Source: Omnitrophica WOR_2 bacterium RIFCSPLOWO2_12_FULL_51_24
GTDB lineage: Bacteria; Omnitrophota; Gorgyraeia; Pluralincolimonadales; Pluralincolimonadaceae
Direction: 5' to 3'
Length of the DNA stretch: 8,167 nucleotides
Assembly: GCA_001805885.1 (NCBI GenBank)
Contig: MHHC01000033.1
Location: forward strand, 1 to 8,167
The position numbers and the translations under genes were made by a program. This document shows, piece by piece, positions 1-6,158 of the stretch. Each line of letters opens with the position of its first letter. The first letter of the stretch is position 1. The notes beneath the pieces were generated by a model that searched no databases, was not told the DNA's origin, and saw only the letters and a program-made list of their open reading frames with translations.

Positions 1-2
1 CA

Positions 3-1307
3 AAATTCGTAAATAAGTTGAGCGCCTTAGCCTTTATGTTATTTATATCATCTATTTTTTGCGCACCTATTTATGGAGAAGTATCATATCCCCAATACCG
101 TAAAAAATTTCTCACATGGCTGGAAAAAAATTCCGACAAGATAACGGGTCTGCCTTATAGCCATGTCGGCGACAAAAGATTCGAGAAATGGTGCATTACT
201 TATGACGCGGCGGTAGCTTCGTTGGCCTATATAGCCTCAGGCGAGACAGAAAAATCGGAAAAGATAATCGATTTTTATATAAAAAATGAGAGCGTGTGGA
301 GATTGGGAGGGATAATCGGAGCAGTATATGCTCCAGATCCTAACGGGGCGGGAGAGAGTTGGGCAGTCTGGGTCGGAGAGGATGCATGGATCGCCATCGC
401 CTCCTTCCATCTCTACAAGGCAACATCAAAAAAGGAATATTTGGAATTTGCTGAAAAAATAGCAGATTTCATAGTTACTTTACAAAATAAAAACAAGAAA
501 GATTTAAATTACGGAGGTATCCCTCTGGGGCCGGAAAGTGATGGTATGGTAGCCGGCGACCAGCATATAAATTATGACGCCGAGGAACCAAGTTTTTCGG
601 AAGTATTCGCCACAGAACATAACATCGACTCTTACGCTTTGTTTAACATGCTCTACCGGGAGACAAAATACGAAAAATACAAAGAAGCAAAAGATAAAAT
701 TTTGGGCTGGCTTAAAAGGGTCGCCTATAATCAAAAGGAAGGCAGGCTCAATCGCGGCGGCAGAAAACAAATCGATTCTGCGGTAGCTACCGATGTCCAT
801 TCTTGGGCTATTTCGGCATTAGGGGTAGAAACCCTCGACGCGATCAAGCCGGGTTTAGCTGAAAAGATGATAGACTTTGTTGAGAAAAATTGTGTGGTTG
901 AGGTAAGTTACGTCAAACCCAACGGCGAGAAAGTTAAGGTTGAAGGGGTCGACTACAGCGACCATAATACGGCTAGAGCGTTACACCGAGGGGCCATGGT
1001 CTCTCCTGAATGGACATTCCAACTGATAAATGCATACAAGAGGTTATCCGATGATTTTACTAAACGCGGCGAACGGGCAAAAGCAAACAGATACGACCAA
1101 AAAAGGATTAAATTGATAAAAAGTATGTTAAATCTGGCCATCGAGGATAATGACGGTCTGGCATATCCTTATGCCACACTGGCCGACGCCCCTATTGGCC
1201 ATGGGCTTAATACGCCCTGCAAAGGAAACTTGAGTGTTATCGGAGCAAGCTATGCTATCCTGGGTCTCTCGGGATACGACCCTTTAGCGCTAAGGGAAAC
1301 AAAGTGA
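3..1307 (+). CDS. Secreted (alpha/alpha)-toroid protein, possible carbohydrate-active enzyme; 5' end outside window
   Basis: This is an exported, all-helical protein of unrecognised function. The frame is open to the left edge. A TTG at 18 and an ATG at 36 exist, but neither has a Shine-Dalgarno. The codons at 3-17 (KFVNK) add the positive n-region that the hydrophobic stretch LSALAFMLFISSIF needs as a signal peptide, so the real start is probably a few codons upstream. Cleavage after about PIYG is plausible. Numbering from the TTG at 18, helical-hairpin units recur: TYDAAVASLAYIASGE (61-76), WVGEDAWIAIASFHLYK (118-134), ATEHNIDSYALFNMLY (198-213), SPEWTFQLINAYKRL (329-343) and VIGASYAILGLSGY (407-420). 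This pattern is usual in six-hairpin glycosidases, lyases and epimerase-like folds. Conserved-looking acidic and His residues (E121/D122, E200/H201/D204) could line a cleft. Substrate and catalysis cannot be told from sequence. The gene leads the operon, 12 bases before htpX, and looks more A/T-rich than the genes after it. Confidence 0.8.
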   Translation, partial: KFVNKLSALAFMLFISSIFCAPIYGEVSYPQYRKKFLTWLEKNSDKITGLPYSHVGDKRFEKWCITYDAAVASLAYIASGETEKSEKIIDFYIKNESVWRLGGIIGAVYAPDPNGAGESWAVWVGEDAWIAIASFHLYKATSKKEYLEFAEKIADFIVTLQNKNKKDLNYGGIPLGPESDGMVAGDQHINYDAEEPSFSEVFATEHNIDSYALFNMLYRETKYEKYKEAKDKILGWLKRVAYNQKEGRLNRGGRKQIDSAVATDVHSWAISALGVETLDAIKPGLAEKMIDFVEKNCVVEVSYVKPNGEKVKVEGVDYSDHNTARALHRGAMVSPEWTFQLINAYKRLSDDFTKRGERAKANRYDQKRIKLIKSMLNLAIEDNDGLAYPYATLADAPIGHGLNTPCKGNLSVIGASYAILGLSGYDPLALRETK

Positions 1308-1313
1308 AGGAGG
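1308..1313 (+). promoter_or_regulatory. Shine-Dalgarno of htpX
   Basis: A full AGGAGG begins on the base after the stop codon of the upstream gene and lies six bases before the ATG at 1320. It fixes the htpX start and is the strongest ribosome-binding site in the window. Confidence 0.85.
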
Positions 1314-1319
1314 AATAGA

Positions 1320-2168
1320 ATGAACGTATTCAAAACAGTATTTTTCCTGACCCTATTGACGCTCCTGCTGATTTTCGTCGGGAGTCTGATAGGCGGCAGG
1401 AACGGAATGATGATAGCCTTCGGGTTTGCGGTTTTCATGAACTTCTTCTCGTATTGGTTCTCGGACAAGATAGTCCTCATGATGTACAGGGCGAAAGAAG
1501 CCTCACCCAAAGATTATTCCAAACTCCACAGGATAGTGCAGAACCTGGCGACTAAATCCGATATACCCAAGCCGAGGATCTATATGATCCCTACCGAGAC
1601 GCCTAACGCCTTTGCTACAGGACGCGACCCGGCGCATGCCTCTGTCGCTGTGACCGAAGGAATAACGCGCATTTTAAGCGATGACGAACTCGAAGGCGTC
1701 ATCGCTCACGAGCTTTCCCATGTACGTAACAGGGATACGCTGATAATGACGGTCGTAGCCACCGTAGCCGGCGCCATATACATGCTTTCCGATATGGCAA
1801 GGTGGGCGATGTTTTTCGGAGGGCGGGATGACAACAGGGAGCGCGGTAACGCGGTTTCCATGCTGGTCATAGCGATCCTGGCTCCCATCATCGCTACACT
1901 TATACAATTGGCCATTTCACGTTCAAGAGAGTATATGGCCGATGAATCCGGCGCTAATCTATGCGGCAGGCCGCTCTCTTTGGCAAATGCATTAAGGAAG
2001 CTCTACACTTTTTCGCGGCAAGTTCCGATGCAGGCGAACCCGACGACCGCCCATCTGTTCATCGTGAATCCACTCACCGGCGGCGGACTACTCAATCTCT
2101 TCAGCACGCATCCGCCTATCGAACGCCGGATCGCGCGCCTGGAGGAACTGGCCATAAGCCCGAGATAG
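1320..2168 (+). CDS. htpX: HtpX, integral-membrane zinc metalloprotease (M48B)
   Basis: HtpX degrades misfolded or damaged inner-membrane proteins, working beside FtsH. The 282-residue length is normal for the family. Seen in the sequence: two N-terminal membrane segments (about 4-25 and 29-48); the zinc motif HELSH at 130-134 (H130 and H134 ligands, E131 catalytic); two further hydrophobic segments (about 140-158 and 181-200); SREYMAD at 202-208 with E204 as third zinc ligand; and the C-terminal [14 protein letters not shown] block (261-274) typical of HtpX. All key residues are present. It is preceded at 12 bases by the toroid-protein gene and followed with no gap by the dinG-type gene, so co-transcription is likely. 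Regulation by envelope stress (as by CpxR in E. coli) cannot be judged because the operon promoter lies outside the window. Confidence 0.96.
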   Translation: MNVFKTVFFLTLLTLLLIFVGSLIGGRNGMMIAFGFAVFMNFFSYWFSDKIVLMMYRAKEASPKDYSKLHRIVQNLATKSDIPKPRIYMIPTETPNAFATGRDPAHASVAVTEGITRILSDDELEGVIAHELSHVRNRDTLIMTVVATVAGAIYMLSDMARWAMFFGGRDDNRERGNAVSMLVIAILAPIIATLIQLAISRSREYMADESGANLCGRPLSLANALRKLYTFSRQVPMQANPTTAHLFIVNPLTGGGLLNLFSTHPPIERRIARLEELAISPR

Positions 2169-4154
2169 ATGATCTTACCTAATAGCCCGTTGCTCATAAG
2201 CACCGATAATCCAAAGGCGAATATCGACTCGGAGGAGTTTTTCGGCAAGAATGGGCTGTTGGCGCAGACTTTTAAAAATTACGAGTTCCGCCCGCAGCAG
2301 GGCCAGATGGCAAAGGCCGTCGAAGGCGCGATCAAAAGAAAAATACATCTTATTGCCGAGGCCGGCACAGGAGTAGGAAAATCCTTCGCCTATCTCGTTC
2401 CGGTCATAGATTTCGCGGTCTCATCCCAAAAGAAGGCGGTTGTTTCCACAAACACGATCAGCCTTCAGGAACAGCTCGTAAAAAAAGATATCCCATTTCT
2501 CAAATCCGTCATACCGTTCGACTTCAAATCCTGCCTTGTCAAAGGCCGTGGGAATTATCTCTGCCTCAGGAGACTCAACCGCGTCTTTTCCTCGAAGACA
2601 GACCTTTTTGAATCGAAGGACGAAGTCGCCGGGCTGCAAAAAATACTCTCATGGTCCAAGGTCACAACGGACGGTTCACGGTCGGACTTTGATGAGGAAC
2701 CCAGTCCAAAGGTATGGGAAAGGGTATGCTGCGAGCCCGATACCTGTCTTGGCAAGAAATGCCCGTACAGGAACGAGTGTTTCCTTATGAAAGCCCGCCA
2801 CAATATGCAGGAGGCGGACCTCCTGGTCGTAAACCACCATTTATTTTTCTCCGATCTCGCCCTGCGACAGTCAGAATATTCGCTGCTTCCAAATTACTCA
2901 TGCGTGGTTTTCGACGAAGCGCATACGATCGAAGACGTCGCGACCGAGCACCTCGGATATGAGATATCGAACGCCAAGGTAAAATATCTCCTCGACTCCC
3001 TCTACAATCCGTTGAAAAAGAAGGGGTTCCTCGCCTCGATAAGAGATGAGGGCATCAAGGATTTCGTTTCTGACGTCAGGAAAATTTCGGATAGGTTCTT
3101 TGATGAAGTCTCGGATTGGCTTGACAGGGATACGATACGCAGGGTCGGGCAGCCGGATTTCACGGATGATTGCCTTTCGAAACCGCTAAAGAAACTCTCA
3201 GGGATGTTAGAGGAGAGGTTCGAGCGTTCTCGCTCTAAAGAAGAAGAGGTGGACTTCAAGTATTATATGAACAGGATAGAGGGCCTTGTTCAGGCCCTCT
3301 CTATATTCCTGACCCAGGAGATGGAGGATTATGTCTATTGGGCTGAAGTTTCGGGAAGGCGTTCTCGCAGGATATCCCTGGATTGCGCGCCCATCAACAT
3401 AGCCCCCGCGCTTAACGGGATGCTATTTTCGAGGATAAATACGGCGGTGCTGACCAGCGCGACGTTATCGACCGAAAAGAATTTCGAATACATAAAAAGC
3501 CGCATCGGCCTAAAAAGATGTGATGAGAAATTACTCGGCTCACCGTTCGATTACGCGAATAACGTAAAGATCCACATTCCTAAAAAGATGCCGGACCCTA
3601 ACGACTACGATAAGTACAAGACGGAAGTGGTCAAAAAACTAAAGGACTATCTCGAGCGGACAGAAGGGAAAGCTTTTGTCCTTTTTACAAGTTACAGGTT
3701 CATGGACGACGTCTATGAGGAGACCGCGCCTTATCTTCATGACCTCGGTATTCCTGTCCTGAAACAGGGGGCGGGCTTACCGCGGACCAAGATGCTCGAG
3801 ACTTTTAAGCGCGATGTGGGGTCTGTAATATTCGGCGTCGATTCTTTTTGGACCGGCGTAGATGTGCCGGGTGAGGCGTTAAGCAATGTCATAATCACGA
3901 GATTGCCTTTTGCCGTGCCGGATCACCCCATCTCCGAAGCTAGGATGGAGAAGATAAAGGAAGAAGGTAAAGACCCGTTCCAGGAATACAGCCTGCCGCA
4001 GGCGATACTTAAATTAAAGCAGGGTTTCGGCCGACTCGTCCGTACCAAATACGATACGGGCATCGTCGTCATCTTGGACAGCAGGATATTACACAAGCCC
4101 TACGGCAGAAAGTTTTTATCAGCCCTGCCGGAATGTGAGATAATAATAGAATGA
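2169..4154 (+). CDS. dinG: DinG-family (XPD-like) ATP-dependent DNA helicase with Fe-S cluster
   Basis: This is a cytoplasmic superfamily-2 5'-3' helicase. Family members unwind D-loops, R-loops and other structured DNA during repair and replication conflicts. Seen in order: Q-motif-like YEFRPQQGQM (38-47); Walker A EAGTGVGKS (64-72); VKGRGNYLC with C132, then C193, C198 and C204, whose last three have the 5- and 6-residue spacing of the E. coli DinG Fe-S ligands; VVNHHLFFSDL (220-230); Walker B DEAH (249-252); an Arch-like insert (about 260-420); LTSATLS (428-434); FVLFTSYR (503-510); FWTGVDVPG (560-568); and QGFGRLVR (618-625). At 661 residues it has the usual length and no N-terminal exonuclease domain. 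The ATG follows the htpX stop directly with only a weak ribosome-binding site, which suggests translational coupling. Its last codon overlaps the next gene. The related YoaA is an alternative name, but the family assignment is firm. Confidence 0.94.
   Translation: MILPNSPLLISTDNPKANIDSEEFFGKNGLLAQTFKNYEFRPQQGQMAKAVEGAIKRKIHLIAEAGTGVGKSFAYLVPVIDFAVSSQKKAVVSTNTISLQEQLVKKDIPFLKSVIPFDFKSCLVKGRGNYLCLRRLNRVFSSKTDLFESKDEVAGLQKILSWSKVTTDGSRSDFDEEPSPKVWERVCCEPDTCLGKKCPYRNECFLMKARHNMQEADLLVVNHHLFFSDLALRQSEYSLLPNYSCVVFDEAHTIEDVATEHLGYEISNAKVKYLLDSLYNPLKKKGFLASIRDEGIKDFVSDVRKISDRFFDEVSDWLDRDTIRRVGQPDFTDDCLSKPLKKLSGMLEERFERSRSKEEEVDFKYYMNRIEGLVQALSIFLTQEMEDYVYWAEVSGRRSRRISLDCAPINIAPALNGMLFSRINTAVLTSATLSTEKNFEYIKSRIGLKRCDEKLLGSPFDYANNVKIHIPKKMPDPNDYDKYKTEVVKKLKDYLERTEGKAFVLFTSYRFMDDVYEETAPYLHDLGIPVLKQGAGLPRTKMLETFKRDVGSVIFGVDSFWTGVDVPGEALSNVIITRLPFAVPDHPISEARMEKIKEEGKDPFQEYSLPQAILKLKQGFGRLVRTKYDTGIVVILDSRILHKPYGRKFLSALPECEIIIE
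3278..3300 (+). other. Perfect 9-bp inverted repeat inside dinG
   Basis: AGAGGGCCT (3278-3286) and AGGCCCTCT (3292-3300) are exact reverse complements with a five-base loop (TGTTC). The stem is GC-rich and would form in mRNA, but no T-run follows, so it does not look like a terminator. It encodes ordinary residues (EGLVQAL) of the helicase. Function is unknown and it may be chance. Confidence 0.5.
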
Positions 4155-6055
4155 TGAAGAAGAGAAGCGGGTTACTGATAGGGATCATATGCGCGGCGGC
4201 ATTGGGCATCCCGTATCTTTTGGGCTGGTTCGGGCTGCTGGAATACCAAGGTCTTGATCTTCTCTTCAAGGCGCGCGGACCGCGTCCGGTAAATCCCAAT
4301 ATAATAGTGATAGAGATAGACGACAGGGCGATCAACGACTTCGGCCGTTGGCCGTGGCCGAGAGGCTATCACGCCGAACTCCTTGATATACTCGAGAAAT
4401 ACAAACCTAAGGCGATAGTCTTTGACATCCTCTTTACCGAGGCCCAGGCGGAACATCCCGAAGAAGACGAAAAACTCGCCGTCCAGGCTAAAAAACTAGA
4501 CAACGTTTTCTTCGCCTCGTTCTTCGACCTTAAAAGCGACAAGGCCGCAAGAGGAAAAAACCCCATAGCCCGCAAGGAGACTTTGCCGCTCAAAGAACTT
4601 ATCCGGAACGCGAAGGGCTATGGTTTCGTAAATATAATGGTCGAACCGGACGGTAAAGTGAGGAAGATGCCGATCTTCATAAGTTACCAAGGCAAGAGTT
4701 GCCCTTCGATAGATCTAATGGCGGCTTCACTTTACCTCGACGCCGATCCGTTCAAACTTCATGTGAATACCGATGGGAATGGTTTTATGTGGATAAATTT
4801 CGCCTCAGGTTTTGACAAATTTAAGAGGGTCTCTTTTTCCGATATCCCGATCTCGGCCAACCAGATCGATGCGGGCGAAAAACCCAACATCGATCTGAAT
4901 ATTTTCAAAGACAAGGTCGTACTTATAGGTTTGACCGCGACCGGCGCGGAGGATTATTGGTCGACATCCGTATCGGCGCTGTATCCCGGCGTAGGCATCA
5001 GGGCAAGTTCCATAAATACGATACTACAGAAGGACTTCATCAGCAGGGTGTTCGCGCTTGAGATATTCCTGATATTTTTATTTCTCGGCGCGGCTTTCGG
5101 TATCGTGGTCCCCAAGCGCACCCCTTTCGAAGGCCTCACGTTTTTCCTGGTCGTTGTATCAGGCATAATAATATCGGCGGTCCTTATTTTCAGGTTCCTT
5201 AATATATGGATGGACTTCGCGACGATGCTCGTTCTTTGTTTTATCACTTATCCTGCGATCACGCTCAACCAATTCATAATAACCCGCTTCGAAAAGGGGC
5301 TGATCGAAAAGGAGCTCCAGATAGCGAGCCGCATCCAGCAGTCGATACTCCCTCAGAGCCTGCCGCAGGTAGAGGGCGTCGAGATAGGCGTAAAATGCGT
5401 CCCGGCAAAGCATGTGGGCGGCGACTTCTACGATTTCATAAAATTAATATACGATTTCGTAAAACTTAAAGAGGACAGGCTTGGGATAGTAATAGGCGAT
5501 GTTTCGGGAAAAGGCGTGCCTGCCGCGTTGTTCATGGCTAAGGCGATGGCCGATTTCCGCGGGATCTCTCGCGATCACAGCGAGCCGAACGAGGCGCTGA
5601 CCGCCATTAATGATAAGCTGGTGGAAGAAGGGGTCTCCGGCATGTTCGTTACCCTCCAGTATCTTATATATAAGCCAAAAGAGAGGAAGATAAAGTATTC
5701 CAACGGCGGCCATAATCCATTGGTCTGGGTAAAGAGCACGGGCGATGTATTATCGCTTACCCAATCCGTAGGAAGCCCGATAGGTATAATCCCGGGCTCG
5801 GAGTTTACGGCTGACGAATTCTCCGTTTCCCCGGGAGATGTGTTCGTGATGTACACTGATGGGATTTCAGAAGCGCGCGACAGGAATAATAAGGAATTTG
5901 AAGAAAAGCGTATCCTGGATGCGGCTTTATTTAACAGACGCCTCCCGGCTCAAGGGCTGGCCGATAAGTTAGTCGATGAGGTGGAAAACTTCAGCCAAGG
6001 CATGCCTCAACACGATGATATGACGGTTATTGTACTTAAAATATTAAGACAATAA
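4151..6055 (+). CDS. Membrane sensor phosphatase: CHASE2 domain + PP2C/SpoIIE (RsbU-type) phosphatase
   Basis: A predicted inner-membrane receptor that turns an extracytoplasmic signal into dephosphorylation of a cytoplasmic protein, by family precedent a phospho-anti-sigma antagonist. Seen: an N-terminal membrane anchor (about 7-29); an extracytoplasmic CHASE2 domain (about 31-300) with YQGLDLLFKARGPRP, IIVIEIDDRAI, GRWPWPRGYHAELLDIL, DKVVLIGLTATG (254-265) and LYPGVGIRASSINTIL; three membrane helices (about 301-320, 330-348, 353-377); the RsbU-like linker KELQIASRIQQSILP (387-401); and a PP2C domain with GGDFYD (423-428), GDVSGKG (449-455), GGHNP (519-523), TDG (569-571) and HDDMT (621-625). 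The metal-binding Asp residues D425, D450, D570 and D623 are present, so it should be active. ATGA overlap with dinG suggests coupled translation; a second ATG at 4154 could also serve. A seven-residue duplication lies just after GGDFYD. No cognate anti-sigma or antagonist gene is seen in the window. Confidence 0.93.
   Translation: MMKKRSGLLIGIICAAALGIPYLLGWFGLLEYQGLDLLFKARGPRPVNPNIIVIEIDDRAINDFGRWPWPRGYHAELLDILEKYKPKAIVFDILFTEAQAEHPEEDEKLAVQAKKLDNVFFASFFDLKSDKAARGKNPIARKETLPLKELIRNAKGYGFVNIMVEPDGKVRKMPIFISYQGKSCPSIDLMAASLYLDADPFKLHVNTDGNGFMWINFASGFDKFKRVSFSDIPISANQIDAGEKPNIDLNIFKDKVVLIGLTATGAEDYWSTSVSALYPGVGIRASSINTILQKDFISRVFALEIFLIFLFLGAAFGIVVPKRTPFEGLTFFLVVVSGIIISAVLIFRFLNIWMDFATMLVLCFITYPAITLNQFIITRFEKGLIEKELQIASRIQQSILPQSLPQVEGVEIGVKCVPAKHVGGDFYDFIKLIYDFVKLKEDRLGIVIGDVSGKGVPAALFMAKAMADFRGISRDHSEPNEALTAINDKLVEEGVSGMFVTLQYLIYKPKERKIKYSNGGHNPLVWVKSTGDVLSLTQSVGSPIGIIPGSEFTADEFSVSPGDVFVMYTDGISEARDRNNKEFEEKRILDAALFNRRLPAQGLADKLVDEVENFSQGMPQHDDMTVIVLKILRQ
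5429..5470 (+). repeat. Imperfect 21-bp tandem duplication in the PP2C domain
   Basis: Two adjacent 21-base units (5429-5449 and 5450-5470) match at 17 of 21 positions and encode YDFIKLI and YDFVKLK. The unit keeps the reading frame and inserts seven residues between the metal motif GGDFYD and the strand leading into GDVSGKG, a stretch that is normally short in RsbU-type phosphatases. Confidence 0.75.
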
Positions 6056-6063
6056 TTTCCTTT
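6027..6063 (+). terminator. Possible intrinsic terminator across the stop of the CHASE2-PP2C gene
   Basis: TTATTGT-a-CTTAA (6027-6039) pairs with TTAAGACAATAA (6044-6055) over 12 base pairs with one bulged A and an AATA loop. TTTCCTTT (6056-6063) follows. The stem has only two G-C pairs, so it is weak, but its place at the end of the four-gene operon and just before a new promoter fits termination. Confidence 0.4.
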
Positions 6064-6083
6064 AAAATAACAATAATTTTTCA

Positions 6084-6113
6084 TTGACAATTATGATGGA
6101 TATAACGTATACT
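6084..6113 (+). promoter_or_regulatory. Sigma-70-type promoter of the FecR-domain gene
   Basis: A perfect -35 TTGACA (6084-6089) and a -10 TATACT (6108-6113, five of six consensus bases) are separated by 18 bases. Transcription would start near 6120, giving a leader of about 38 bases. It sits in the only sizeable intergenic gap of the window (6056-6158) and points at the gene starting at 6159, so that gene is probably expressed separately from the operon. No clear operator palindrome is seen. Confidence 0.75.
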
Positions 6114-6145
6114 GTATTCAACGGTTTTATGGTAAGTATAAAAAA

Positions 6146-6150
6146 GAGGA
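6146..6150 (+). promoter_or_regulatory. Ribosome-binding site of the FecR-domain gene
   Basis: GAGGA lies eight bases before the ATG at 6159 and supports that start. An ATG at 6162 follows directly and is slightly farther from the site. Confidence 0.7.
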
Positions 6151-6158
6151 CTTAAAAA

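Noticed and set aside
504..800. Minus-strand open frame of 98 codons inside the toroid-protein gene
   Set aside because: It lies wholly antisense to a well-supported coding region, has low-complexity Phe/Val-rich translation and shows no recognisable domain. It is a shadow frame, as are the other overlapping frames across the window.
6064..6081. AAAAT/ATTTT inverted repeat followed by T as a terminator
   Set aside because: Only five A-T pairs, too weak. The hairpin at 6027-6055 is the better candidate.
6090..6120. SOS-box or other operator around the promoter (CTGTATTC-like bases)
   Set aside because: Only half-site resemblance, and no second arm with correct spacing.
6129..6155. Eight-codon leader ORF (MVSIKKRT) in the 5' leader of the FecR-domain gene
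   Set aside because: It has no ribosome-binding site and no regulatory codon run, and such short frames are expected by chance.
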